Part shown: one piece after another, positions 44,766-53,138 of the stretch
How the letters are laid out: each line of letters begins with the position of its first letter
Numbering within the stretch: the stretch's first letter is position 1
NCBI RefSeq assembly: GCF_900142925.1
Contig: NZ_FRCN01000006.1
Span: 372,001-436,000, forward strand
Reading direction: 5' to 3'
Origin: Chitinophaga sp. CF418
GTDB taxonomy: Bacteria; Bacteroidota; Bacteroidia; Chitinophagales; Chitinophagaceae
DNA length: 64,000 nt
Notes under the pieces: model-generated
The model's database searches: none
Told to the model about the DNA's origin: nothing
The model's input: only the letters and a program-made list of their open reading frames with translations
Position numbers and translations under genes: made by a program

Positions 44766-46268
44766 TTAAGATTGCTGCATCATCTGCTGGAATGTGATCA
44801 CGATGAACTCCGCAGGTCTAACGATCGCTACTCTAACGGTGATCAGCATTTTACCATCGAGGATGTCCTGAGGCGTCATGGTAGAACCAAGGCCCAGCTG
44901 TACGTCGTAAGCCTGTTCAGGAGCAGCTCCTGCCAGTGCGCCCTGTTTCCACAGGTTGTTCAGGAAGTTGTCGATCATGGATTTTACGGTTACCCAGGTG
45001 GTAGCATCGTTAGGCTCGAATACGTAGGTACGTGCCGCGAGTTTGATAGACTGCTCGATCATGATGAGCGTACGGCGTACGTTCACATAACGCCAGTCCT
45101 GACTGTTACCATCCAGTGTACGGCCACCCCATACCAGCGTACCGATACCAGGGAAAGGACGGATCACGTTGATGGATTTACCAGCCATTACATCTACGTT
45201 CAGTTGTTTCTGTTCGTCGTGAGAGATGTTTACGGAAGGAGCGTTCACCATACTCACAGACACGTTAGCCGGAGCTTTCCAAACGCCGCGGGTGCTGTCT
45301 ACCATCGTGTAGATACCAGCCATAGCGCCGCTTGGTGGCAGTTCGTTCAGGTTAGACCTGATCTCTTCCAGGATGCTGTTATAAACAGGGCTGGAAGCTT
45401 TGAGAGACTGGTGGAAGTTCTTTTTCGCGTTGGCATCGGGAGTTGCGATCGCCTTGTAGGCAGCTACTACCTGCTGTGCTTGTGTTTCAGGCAGCACAGT
45501 TGCCAGGTCAACAGCCGGATCGATGTTTTCAAAATCGATCTCGTTGGCCTGTACGATAGCAGTTTTCAGCCAGGGATAATAAGCCGCGCCATAGTTCAGT
45601 GCATTGATACCGATCTTGTCGCGGAAAGCGGCAACGATAGCATCTGTAGTATCAGTAGCACCTTGTTTCGCCAGATCGAAGAGACCAAAGCGGCTCTGTG
45701 TTTTCGCACAATGGGTCAGCACCTTTGTATACATGGTGTTGTAGGCGCCTTCACCCAGTGCGATGATGTCGGGGATAACCACCAGGGTAGGTTCAAACTC
45801 CTTCTCCAGTCCAAGCAGGATATCGGGCTTGGTATCCGAACCGGTAAAATCATCCAGGGCGATTTCCAGGCCTTCAGCCTTACCGCCATAGGTACCTACG
45901 GAAACGATGTAACAGTTAGCGCCACCATTCGCGTAGAACAGGCGGATACTGTTGTAAAGGTAGAAAGTGTTCTTAGGCATGATCGTCACTACCTTCGGAG
46001 CGCCGTTCACGATGAATGTTTCTCCTTTGTAATCTGCTGCCGGATCAGCAATGCTGAACTTTGCACGGAAGCCTGCGCCGAAGAGCTCTACGAACTCCGC
46101 GAAAGAGGTAACACGGGTTGGTTTATTCAGTAGTGATTTACCAAACCGCTCGGCCTTTTCTGTGTAGCCGATAAAGACAGGGACTGCTGTTTCGACGGCA
46201 ACGGCAGAACTGGGGAAGGCGTTCTTTTCTTCTATGTAAACGCCCGGTGTCATGAGTGTTGAAGCCAT
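44766..46268 (-). CDS. eCIS contractile sheath protein
   Basis: 500 residues. The N-terminus TLMTPGVYIEEKNAFPSS and VPVFIGYTEKA is the sheath signature. The C-terminal sheath domain (WRYVNVRRTLIMIEQSIKLA, FEPNDATTWVTVKSMIDNFL, then VRVAIVRPAEFIVITFQQ) is intact. Only one sheath gene is present, in contrast to the three of Afp/PVC, so the whole outer tube should be one polymer. A 456-codon open frame on the opposite strand is a shadow. Confidence 0.96.
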   Translation of the reverse strand: MASTLMTPGVYIEEKNAFPSSAVAVETAVPVFIGYTEKAERFGKSLLNKPTRVTSFAEFVELFGAGFRAKFSIADPAADYKGETFIVNGAPKVVTIMPKNTFYLYNSIRLFYANGGANCYIVSVGTYGGKAEGLEIALDDFTGSDTKPDILLGLEKEFEPTLVVIPDIIALGEGAYNTMYTKVLTHCAKTQSRFGLFDLAKQGATDTTDAIVAAFRDKIGINALNYGAAYYPWLKTAIVQANEIDFENIDPAVDLATVLPETQAQQVVAAYKAIATPDANAKKNFHQSLKASSPVYNSILEEIRSNLNELPPSGAMAGIYTMVDSTRGVWKAPANVSVSMVNAPSVNISHDEQKQLNVDVMAGKSINVIRPFPGIGTLVWGGRTLDGNSQDWRYVNVRRTLIMIEQSIKLAARTYVFEPNDATTWVTVKSMIDNFLNNLWKQGALAGAAPEQAYDVQLGLGSTMTPQDILDGKMLITVRVAIVRPAEFIVITFQQMMQQS

Positions 46269-46286
46269 AGCTGTACGGGTTTGAGA

Positions 46287-47099
46287 TTAGTATAAAAAGA
46301 TTTCAGAATAAGCTTGTGTGCGGTCATATCCTGGTATGCCCGCAGCTGAAATAGTTTGGATGTCAGGCGATGGAAGCGCTGGAATAACGGTCCTGTGCAT
46401 GCCGCCAATCCCAACAGATTCCACCAGTTGAAATGTGTGTAAAGGTCTTTGCGCCAGTGCGATCGTTTCTTCCGAAACAAACACACTGGCGCGCGCGCCA
46501 TCAGGAAGTGTTACTGCCTGGGGCCCTGTAAAATGAGTGCTGTTGCTGGTGTCAATGATAGCCGGTTCCGATAGCGCAGCAAGATTTGCGCTCATCAGAA
46601 AATAACACCAGCGGGTAGTCCTCGCGGCGAAACTGATCTCATAGCTGCTGGACAAGTCAGGCTTCAACTGCAGCACGATCCGGCCGAATGGTCTGACGGA
46701 GACAGCAGTACCCTGATGTTCAAACGCCACCACCTCACTGGCAGTGACAACATCCTCTTTATGCAACCTGCCTGGCGCATGTCCTTCAGCATTGCTGAAT
46801 AATAATATACTACCGGGAATGTCTGTCTGAGGCAGACCCGTGTAGTTATAAAAGTGCGGGTCTGACAATTGCAGGTCAAATTCTAACGTAAGCTGCTCCC
46901 GCAATAATTGCGTTCGCGGATCCGTACTGCTGTTGTTGAAAAGCAATACGATCCTGTCCGGCAATCTGCGGAAGATTAAATCATAACGTCGCATGTCTGT
47001 TGCAGTATGTTGTGGCAGAAGCACGCGAATATTCCTTAAACAATTGTCAGCGAAAAAACCGTGGCGGAAATAAATTTCCGTCAGCAAATCAAATCCCAT
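46287..47099 (-). CDS. eCIS operon protein of unknown function
   Basis: 270 residues with no recognised domain. It opens GFDLLTEIYFRHGFFADNCLRNIRVLLPQHTATDMRRYDLIFRRLPDRIVLLFN, which suggests a compact alpha/beta start, and continues with beta-rich sequence (GRIVLQLKPDLSSSYEISFAART; TLPDGARASVFVSEETI). Its position between the DUF4255 terminator and the sheath argues for a structural role at the sheath end or in assembly. It is not obviously a toxin. Confidence 0.6.
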   Translation of the reverse strand: MGFDLLTEIYFRHGFFADNCLRNIRVLLPQHTATDMRRYDLIFRRLPDRIVLLFNNSSTDPRTQLLREQLTLEFDLQLSDPHFYNYTGLPQTDIPGSILLFSNAEGHAPGRLHKEDVVTASEVVAFEHQGTAVSVRPFGRIVLQLKPDLSSSYEISFAARTTRWCYFLMSANLAALSEPAIIDTSNSTHFTGPQAVTLPDGARASVFVSEETIALAQRPLHTFQLVESVGIGGMHRTVIPALPSPDIQTISAAGIPGYDRTQAYSEIFLY

Positions 47100-47113
47100 T
47101 ACTGTAATTCAGT

Positions 47114-47686
47114 TTACAGAAGTTTATCGTTTGTAGTAATGCCTGACACGGAAGGTCTGTATTCCCTGATGATACTGTCGTCAAATGTTAGCATACGCAT
47201 TTTGTATACAACGGAAGGCATATACTTGGCGCCAAGTGTAGCCCATACATTGTTCAAACGCTCCGTGCCCATACTTTCCATTTCAAATACCAGCTTGTCT
47301 ATCCGCCGGTCAAGCGATGGTGTATCGGCCGGAGTGAATACATTGTGCGACTGAAAGAAAGCCATGACGAAGGAGATGAAACGCAATGCTTCCGCATAGT
47401 TGTTTCCATTGAAGTATGCCGAAAACAATATGTAGAGATTAATGCAAACCGGAGGCATAGATCTGGCCTGCATCATCCCCGAATTATTACCGGGCACACC
47501 TTTCCCCATCGCTTCTTTCTCAATGTTGATCAGCGTTACAAGTACTTTATTCTCTCCCTGTATAGCAATACTACCATCCTGATTTACAATTCCGGACAGC
47601 ACTACTTTTTCCTCGTTGACATGCAACTGCCGGCCAAAGTGTTGATTAATCACTTCAGTGATGCATGATAGGGTTTCGTAAATCAT
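47114..47686 (-). CDS. DUF4255 tail-terminator/cap protein (Afp16-like)
   Basis: 190 residues, first gene of the operon. The family pattern is MIYETLSCITEVINQHF, then VLVTLINIEKEAMGK, then VCINLYILFSAYFNGNNYAEALRFISFVMAFFQSHNVF, then VWATLGAKYMPSVVYKMRML. DUF4255 proteins correspond to the Afp16/Pvc16 terminator that caps the tube and sheath. It starts right after a pair of 16-bp direct repeats. Confidence 0.88.
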   Translation of the reverse strand: MIYETLSCITEVINQHFGRQLHVNEEKVVLSGIVNQDGSIAIQGENKVLVTLINIEKEAMGKGVPGNNSGMMQARSMPPVCINLYILFSAYFNGNNYAEALRFISFVMAFFQSHNVFTPADTPSLDRRIDKLVFEMESMGTERLNNVWATLGAKYMPSVVYKMRMLTFDDSIIREYRPSVSGITTNDKLL

Positions 47687-47698
47687 ATGGCTATTATT

Positions 47699-47744
47699 TT
47701 CTCAGGAAGTACTCTGGCGTGTTATGTCTTCTCAGGAAGTACTC
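47699..47744. promoter_or_regulatory. 16-bp direct repeats upstream of the eCIS operon
   Basis: ttctcaggaagtactc occurs at 47699-47714 and again at 47729-47744, a 30-bp period, or about three helical turns. Both lie within 60 bp of the first eCIS start codon at 47686. The layout fits an operator for a regulator binding one DNA face. The function is inferred. Confidence 0.5.
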
Positions 47745-48026
47745 AGTAAAACTGGCGTTGCACAATGCTCTGCAGTGGCTAGTTTACGATGTTATGTTGT
47801 ATATAAAACTTATCTATCGGCTTCTTTGTCCTCTTTAATTAGTTGTGTTTATTCAACGAAAATCAAGGTATTAGGTAACTCTAAAGAACTAAGATTTTCA
47901 TATACGGCACAAGATAGTAGTTAAATGAAATTAATCAAATTTTTATTTAAATGAATATTTACCTATTTTTTATTAATTATTATTATTACTCTTGCCTCCA
48001 AGTTGTTTCCGTAAATTTTACAGTTT
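47745..48026. other. Divergent gap between eCIS operon and the pseudo-GH18 gene
   Basis: AT-rich and apparently non-coding. The last 100 bp before 48027 are made almost entirely of A/T runs. It must hold the promoter for the rightward gene and probably also the eCIS promoter. No exact boxes assigned. Confidence 0.4.
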
Positions 48027-50162
48027 ATGTATTCCCTAGTCAGGACCCTTGCCGGTTTCTTTTTTATCCTTATTATCTTTTTGTTTCTTAAAAACGATGT
48101 TCACGCCAGCAGCGTATATTCATCTCCCAACAGCGTATATTTATCTCCGTATGATACAGGCAGCGGATTAAAGACTATTACCCTACCAACTTTTCAAAAA
48201 GATACAACCGGGAAAGTTAAACTATTGCAAAAGATCATTGCCGCTTTAAAGTTCACTAAAAATGCAAGGGCAAGGGAACAACAGCGTGTGATCACTATCA
48301 TCAGGACTGTCATGGCAGACTCTATGGTGGCTACTGCCGAAGACATTAAAAAGCTGAACGCAGAGTTGTCCTTACAGCAGAACCAGCACTTTGATTCCCT
48401 GCGTGCACTTATTAACGGTATTATTGCCAGCCAGGCAAAAGACACCCTGCTGCCACCAGATGAGACGCCGGTAGTTCCACCTGCACCGGTACCGGAAACA
48501 GATGTCGCCTCCCTCATCAGCAAGATCATTCCTATTTTACAGCAAAAGGAAAAAGAGGAAAGGAACAGTGAAGCACAACAGAAGCAATTGCAGGCGGTCC
48601 GTGCATTGTATGGACGTCCTCCAGGCAAGATAGATACCTTACGACTCAGCGATACATTGGGAACAACATATACAATTACCCTGGGCCATAAAGCAGAAGT
48701 ACTAGGTATTCATCCCTATTGGATGAACGACAAATATCTCCAGTACAACTTCACTGCCCTGAGTGCGATCAGCTTCTACGGCTATACTACTGAAAAAGAT
48801 ATTAAGGCAAAAGACATTCCTCCCGCTCCCCTGAACATGTTCAACCTGGCTGCATCGGCCGGTAAAAACAGGATGTTCACTTATTATGAAAATGATCCTG
48901 CTCATATTGAAGAGCTCCTGAAAGATGAAGATGCCCAGTTCCGTTGCATTGATTCACTGTTACCTTTATTACAACACTACCAGGCAGACGGTATAAATAT
49001 TTGGTTCAGTCAACTAACTGCTAAGAGAAGAGATGCCTTCTCCCGTTTTGTGACTTTACTCTCCAATTATTTCCAGCATAACAGTCAGCAGAAATATTAT
49101 ATCGCGGTTACAATACCATCTTACGACGATCAGTCTGCCTATGATCTGAGAACACTCGATCCGCTAACTGACCATTTTCTCATAGACTTTACAAAAGCAA
49201 GCGGTACCCGTGCCGGCGCATTAGCTCCTATGAAAGGAGATGCCCGCCGTGCTATCGAACCGGTAATGTCCCGTTTCCTGAATCTGCAGATTGCACCCTC
49301 GAAGTTCATACTGCTCCTGTCCTATTATGGTACGCAATGGAAAAAAAGCCCTACCGGCGGAAAGGATATTTTCACCCGGTATGTCCCTTTCAGTGAGATC
49401 AAAAATAAGTATCCCGGAGATACTTCCGTCATATATGATGAAGATGCCGTAGCCGCCTATGTAGAAGAAAAAGATGCCAACGGTGAAGTAACCTCAGAAA
49501 TATGGTTCGATGATGAGAACACCCTGGACGTTAAATATGATTATATATTAAACAACGGATTAGGAGGCGTCGCTATCTGGCCCCTGGGAGCAGACGATGG
49601 TTATGGAGAACTATGGGATGAACTGGGATATAAGTTCATCAGTATAGATACCACCTTTACAGATACCATAAAACTCGGACCACCTGTAATAGTGAGCGAA
49701 TCCTGGTGGACCAGAATGGTCAAAAAGGTCAACCATGAAATGCTGACCCTGAAACTACTGTTTACTGACCCCTGTCAGCTGGAGGCAGAAAAAGACAGGG
49801 ATGACAGTTTCTTTGCCTACGTTACCCTGTTCTTCTTTATCTGTGCATTACTGCTTGCCATTTTCTATGCATATAATGTACGCATGACAGGTACGGAGTG
49901 GCCATGGAGAAAAGTAGTATTACGCATACTGATAGCCATCATCCTGGTCACTGCCTTCTTCGGTATTGTGACCCTTTTCCTGAACAGGGATGTTCCGTTT
50001 GGTATTACTCATGCTTCTGCAGGTGGTGCCGATGCCAAATCGAAATGCGTGACCATTCCCATGCTGGATCTCCTCTTGATCTTTACCATAGGATTGCTGC
50101 TTGGCATGCTGATCATGCGCATACTGATACGGCCTTTGCTGTCAAAGAATGACAAGCCTTAA
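48027..50162 (+). CDS. Membrane protein with catalytically degenerate GH18-like domain
   Basis: 711 residues. An N-terminal hydrophobic segment (8-22) is a signal anchor or signal peptide. A helical region (60-200) with a Pro-rich break (143-157) follows. From about 224 comes a GH18-like barrel: EVLGIHPYWM, YNFTALSAISFYGYTT, LLQHYQADGINIWFSQL, FILLLSYYGTQW, and late YILNNGLGGVAIWPLGADDGYGEL. The catalytic DGxDxDxE motif is here DGINIWFS (321-328), so the two later acids and the catalytic Glu are gone. Three transmembrane segments end the protein (about 590-613, 628-650, 677-702), with a cytoplasmic tail. It is divergent from the eCIS operon. It could bind rather than cut glycan, or anchor or dock the particle; that is inference. 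Confidence 0.8.
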   Translation: MYSLVRTLAGFFFILIIFLFLKNDVHASSVYSSPNSVYLSPYDTGSGLKTITLPTFQKDTTGKVKLLQKIIAALKFTKNARAREQQRVITIIRTVMADSMVATAEDIKKLNAELSLQQNQHFDSLRALINGIIASQAKDTLLPPDETPVVPPAPVPETDVASLISKIIPILQQKEKEERNSEAQQKQLQAVRALYGRPPGKIDTLRLSDTLGTTYTITLGHKAEVLGIHPYWMNDKYLQYNFTALSAISFYGYTTEKDIKAKDIPPAPLNMFNLAASAGKNRMFTYYENDPAHIEELLKDEDAQFRCIDSLLPLLQHYQADGINIWFSQLTAKRRDAFSRFVTLLSNYFQHNSQQKYYIAVTIPSYDDQSAYDLRTLDPLTDHFLIDFTKASGTRAGALAPMKGDARRAIEPVMSRFLNLQIAPSKFILLLSYYGTQWKKSPTGGKDIFTRYVPFSEIKNKYPGDTSVIYDEDAVAAYVEEKDANGEVTSEIWFDDENTLDVKYDYILNNGLGGVAIWPLGADDGYGELWDELGYKFISIDTTFTDTIKLGPPVIVSESWWTRMVKKVNHEMLTLKLLFTDPCQLEAEKDRDDSFFAYVTLFFFICALLLAIFYAYNVRMTGTEWPWRKVVLRILIAIILVTAFFGIVTLFLNRDVPFGITHASAGGADAKSKCVTIPMLDLLLIFTIGLLLGMLIMRILIRPLLSKNDKP

Positions 50163-50180
50163 GTAAGGCTCTTAATACTT

Positions 50181-50368
50181 AAAGCAATACACTTAATACC
50201 TGAAGCAATACACTTTAATGCTTGAAGCAATACACTCAATGCCTGAAGCGATACACGTAATGCTTCAAGTAATACATTCAATACCTGAAGCAATACACTC
50301 TAATGCTTGAAGCAATACACTCAATGCCTGAAGCAATACACGTAATGCTTCAAGTAATTCTCTTAATA
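50181..50368. repeat. 21-22 bp tandem repeats in an 88-bp higher-order period
   Basis: Nine units like gaagcaatacactcaatgcct run in a row. Units 2-5 are repeated in the same order as units 6-9, with alternating orientation-like tails (atgctt / atgcct). The array lies just after the stop codon of the pseudo-GH18 gene. Confidence 0.88.
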
Positions 50369-50424
50369 ATTAACTTAATAAAAGATAAGCGCCGCGCATT
50401 CAATTGGAGGGCCCTTACTGAGGA

Positions 50425-50576
50425 GGTTTCAGGTGGAGACCCAAGGGCCTTATCCCTTTGAGCGTGCTGCTACGCTTGACAGGGGTTCAATACATCTCCA
50501 ACAGCCCAACACGACTGACAAAGCTAAATAGAAAGGACCGCGAAAAGGGATACAGCCCGGGGTCCCACCTGAAACC
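50425..50576. repeat. Imperfect 38-40 bp terminal inverted repeats (MITE-like)
   Basis: The left arm begins ggtttcaggtgg (50425) and ends at about 50464; the right arm ends ccacctgaaacc (50576) and begins at about 50539. They match over most of their length with small gaps. The internal 74 bp has no coding frame. There is no clear target-site duplication, so either a small mobile remnant or a large hairpin is possible. Confidence 0.6.
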
Positions 50577-50669
50577 GCGACAAGCGACAAGCCAACCGCG
50601 ACAAGCACCAGGCAAACCGCGACAAGCGACAAGCCAACTGCGACAAACGCCAGGCAAAACTGCAACAAA
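50573..50669. repeat. 21-bp tandem repeats
   Basis: About five units like aaccgcgacaagcgacaagcc, alternating with a variant ending caccaggca. The array touches the right inverted-repeat arm and ends at the stop codon of the following minus-strand gene. Confidence 0.85.
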
Positions 50670-50670
50670 C

Positions 50671-50970
50671 TCAGGGGAACATCTCTTTTGTCTTAGTGAT
50701 GATTGCCTTAATACGCTTCGTAAAAGTATCACAGCATGGTTTGCTGTAACTATAAAGGACCAGCTCTCCCTCCTCAGATCTGGATTCAACATTCATTTCT
50801 ACCATGTGGCTAGGATGATGGCTGCAGGACTCATTACCGAACTGATTGGTGAGGTAAGCAGCTATTCTCTCTGCTTTTGAATTGTTGTACCTGTTAGGCA
50901 GATTATGGATGTAGTCGGCCATGGTATTGTCCGGAACGAGCGTCCTTCTTATTGCACGGAACTGGATCAT
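50671..50970 (-). CDS. Small hypothetical protein
   Basis: 99 residues, no signal peptide. The C-terminal half contains CSHHPSHMVEM and SKPCCDTF, with three Cys and three His that could bind a metal, followed by a basic helix (TKRIKAIITKTKEMF). It is bounded by repeats on the 3' side. The composition looks like a real gene (YIHNLPNRYNNSKAERIAAYL), but no family is recognised. Confidence 0.55.
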   Translation of the reverse strand: MIQFRAIRRTLVPDNTMADYIHNLPNRYNNSKAERIAAYLTNQFGNESCSHHPSHMVEMNVESRSEEGELVLYSYSKPCCDTFTKRIKAIITKTKEMFP

Positions 50971-51143
50971 AACAGTGAATTATAGCGGGGAAACGATGCC
51001 ACAAAGGTACGGATAAGCTGGCAATCCGGGTCGGATATTAATTCTCCTGTCTGGTTTCACGGAATTTGTTGTCCATATACCCGATTTTTTCCCGGATCCT
51101 GATACTTTCCGTAAATTTATGTCTTCATTTAAAAACCGAATTC

Positions 51144-51599
51144 ATGAAACATCTTATTTTATTTCTTTTAATGGGAACTGCCATTAGCGCCTACGCGCAG
51201 AAAGCTGATCAGCCGGTAAACGTACCTGCCGCAGTTACAAAAAGCTTCCAGCAACAGTATCCCAAGGCTACAGGTGTTAAATGGAAAATGAAGGACAACC
51301 AGTACAAGGCTGAGTTTGAAAAGCACGATGTCTGGTACGATGCCACAGGCAAGCTGGTAAAACAGAAGGAAGATATCAAAGACGCAGATCTGCCTGGTTT
51401 GGTAAAACAGGCTGTTCAGCAACAGTTTGCCGGCTATAAAATACATGATGCAGACAAGCATACTGCCGGCACGGAAGTTACTTACAAGCTGGAGCTGAAG
51501 AAAGACACTGAGAAAAGAGACGTGACCTTTGCGGCAGATGGCAAGGTGCTGAAAAACGAGCTGGATAAAGATAAAAAAGACGGGAAGAAGAAGCAATAA
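51144..51599 (+). CDS. Secreted PepSY-like protein
   Basis: 151 residues from the ATG at 51144, chosen because the signal peptide starts there (MKHLILFLLMGTAISAYAQ). The mature part has two PepSY-like (beta-lactamase-inhibitor-like) units: VTKSFQQQYPKATGVKWKMK followed by YKAEFEKHDVWYDATGKLV, and VKQAVQQQFAGYKIHDADKH followed by YKLELKKDTEKRDVTFAADGK. The C-terminus is Lys-rich. These periplasmic proteins are common in Bacteroidota, with unknown ligands. A terminator follows. Confidence 0.85.
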   Translation: MKHLILFLLMGTAISAYAQKADQPVNVPAAVTKSFQQQYPKATGVKWKMKDNQYKAEFEKHDVWYDATGKLVKQKEDIKDADLPGLVKQAVQQQFAGYKIHDADKHTAGTEVTYKLELKKDTEKRDVTFAADGKVLKNELDKDKKDGKKKQ

Positions 51600-51618
51600 C
51601 CATTCAGCGTATAAATAG

Positions 51619-51656
51619 AAAGCAGCCGTTCCGGTATCCGGGCGGCTGCTTTTTTA
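51619..51656 (+). terminator. Terminator after the PepSY-like gene
   Basis: A 10-bp stem aaagcagccg/cggctgcttt (51619-51628 with 51643-51652), followed by a T-rich tail. Confidence 0.88.
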
Positions 51657-51967
51657 TTTATCCCTGGGAATCATTTGTTTCAAAAAGTGACAGCCGGGAT
51701 AAACATCCCGGCGCTGGTTAAACCTACAACTTTTAACTGTCATTCCGTAAACTTTACTACATTAGAATGCTAAGATCTTTTGTTTTGGTATTACCTGTAG
51801 GGACTATCCGGCTGAAACGGACAAAAAGCCTACTGAAGTGCACCGGGAGCGCTTTAGATAAAAACACTGACAGAGATATAAAACATCAGACACCTCCTGC
51901 CCTGCTACCAGCTAGGTTTTCTGAAAGGTCATCTCAATAACAGGCACCCGGTATTGCGCGCCTCCTC
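51657..51967. other. Intergenic DNA without identified features
   Basis: About 310 bp with no supported gene, RNA or repeat. It is mainly 3' DNA between two convergent units. Confidence 0.4.
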
Positions 51968-52354
51968 CTACTTATAGTTACTTATTTCAATTAAATTCAT
52001 GTCCGGATCGCGTAAATAGACAGATAGAATCGGGCCTGTTGCCCCCGTCCTTTCAACAATCCCGCTGACTATATTAACTCCTTTATCCTTCAATTCCGCT
52101 AATACTGTTTCGACGGATGTATCTGCGATGAAGCACAGGTCAGCGGAACCTGGTACCGGAACAGACGCTTTGGGTTCAAACTCCTTCCCTTTTTGATGCA
52201 GGTTTATTTTCTGGCTGCCAAATTGCAGGGCTTTCCTTCCATTTGCAAATTCAACAACACGCATACCTAACACATCCGAATAGAATGAACAGGTCACATC
52301 GATATCTGCTACCGTCAGTACCAGATGATCAAGTCTGCTAATTACCATATGCAT
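51968..52354 (-). CDS. VOC-family (glyoxalase-like) protein
   Basis: 128 residues forming the paired beta-alpha-beta-beta-beta VOC fold: RLDHLVLTVADIDVTCSFYSDVLGMRVVEF in the first half, ADLCFIADTSVETVLAELKDKGV and VYLRDPDMNLIEISNY in the second. The metal-ligand positions His (LDHL) and Glu (LIEI) are kept. It resembles YaeR/virulence-protein-type glyoxalases; substrate unknown. An alternative ATG two codons downstream exists. Confidence 0.9.
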   Translation of the reverse strand: MHMVISRLDHLVLTVADIDVTCSFYSDVLGMRVVEFANGRKALQFGSQKINLHQKGKEFEPKASVPVPGSADLCFIADTSVETVLAELKDKGVNIVSGIVERTGATGPILSVYLRDPDMNLIEISNYK

Positions 52355-52412
52355 TTATTTTAATTGACCATGTATATCTGCGTATAAATATACGATCTTT
52401 CAGGAGGTATGC

Positions 52413-53138
52413 TTATTCCTCCGGATTAAGAGAACCTCCCGAATATATCTTAAAGAAGTCCCTTTTATACACTTCCCCTATTGGAATTTCAGATTCACCC
52501 ACATAGACATTGCGATGGTCAAATGAATCTATATAGTCTATGTTCACTACATACGACTTACTAACCCGTATGAAAAGATGTTGTGGCATCTTCTGATGGA
52601 TGGTTTTCAGATTCATGGCCGTAATCAGCTTCTGATTACCTGTATATATCACCACATAATCTTTCAGCCCTTCCACATACCTGATATCGCTGAAGTTGAG
52701 CCGGTGAAACCTGCGCTCTGATTTAATAATCAAAAAATCACTTGTATTAGACTGGACGATGTTCTTTTCCGTCTCGTCTGAAAGCAGTCTTCTGTATGCC
52801 TCTGCTTTACTGATCGCTTTTTCCAGCCGGGCCTTATCTATTGGCTTCAGCAGATAGTCTATGGCATCCAGTTCATAGCTTCTGAAAGCATACTGCGGAT
52901 AAGCAGTCGTAAAAATAGTCAGGATCTGCTTCGGTAGCTGTGCAGCAAATTCCAGTCCTGTTACCATCGGCATTTCGATATCCAGGAAAATGAGGTCTGC
53001 CTCATTTGCTTTCAGGAACTCCATGGCCGTGAGGGCATTGGAGAATACGCCCACTACTTCCATCTGGGATACCTCTTTGATCAGTTCCTGCATTTCTTCC
53101 CTTGCCAGTGGTTCATCATCTACAATAACGCATCTCAT
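52413..53138 (-). CDS. LytTR-family response regulator
   Basis: 241 residues. A receiver domain occupies 1-120, with the acidic pair VDDE (6-9), phosphoacceptor Asp53 in LIFLDIEMP and the Lys in LLKPID. A LytTR DNA-binding domain follows (about 135-235: FLIIKSERRFHRLNFSDIRYVEGLKDYVVI, and FIRVSKSYVVNIDYID). The start overlaps the end of the kinase gene by 4 bp, so the two form a typical LytS/LytR-like pair. The nested inverted repeats at 54260-54358 are a plausible target. Confidence 0.94.
   Translation of the reverse strand: MRCVIVDDEPLAREEMQELIKEVSQMEVVGVFSNALTAMEFLKANEADLIFLDIEMPMVTGLEFAAQLPKQILTIFTTAYPQYAFRSYELDAIDYLLKPIDKARLEKAISKAEAYRRLLSDETEKNIVQSNTSDFLIIKSERRFHRLNFSDIRYVEGLKDYVVIYTGNQKLITAMNLKTIHQKMPQHLFIRVSKSYVVNIDYIDSFDHRNVYVGESEIPIGEVYKRDFFKIYSGGSLNPEE

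Noticed and set aside
44763..46133. A 456-codon open frame opposite the sheath gene
   Set aside because: The sense strand encodes an unmistakable sheath protein; the antisense peptide is His/Arg/Cys-rich with no fold pattern.
29183..47686. Contractile prophage or type VI secretion system
   Set aside because: There are no capsid, terminase, portal or integrase genes, and no TssJLM membrane complex. The AAA+ gene is of the Afp15 type, not ClpV, and the DUF4255, CIS_TMP and LysM adaptor set is specific to eCIS.
50450..50880. Open frames over the 21-bp repeats and inverted repeat
   Set aside because: Repeat-derived low-complexity peptides with Leu/Val or Lys/Pro periods, and no supporting start or homology pattern.
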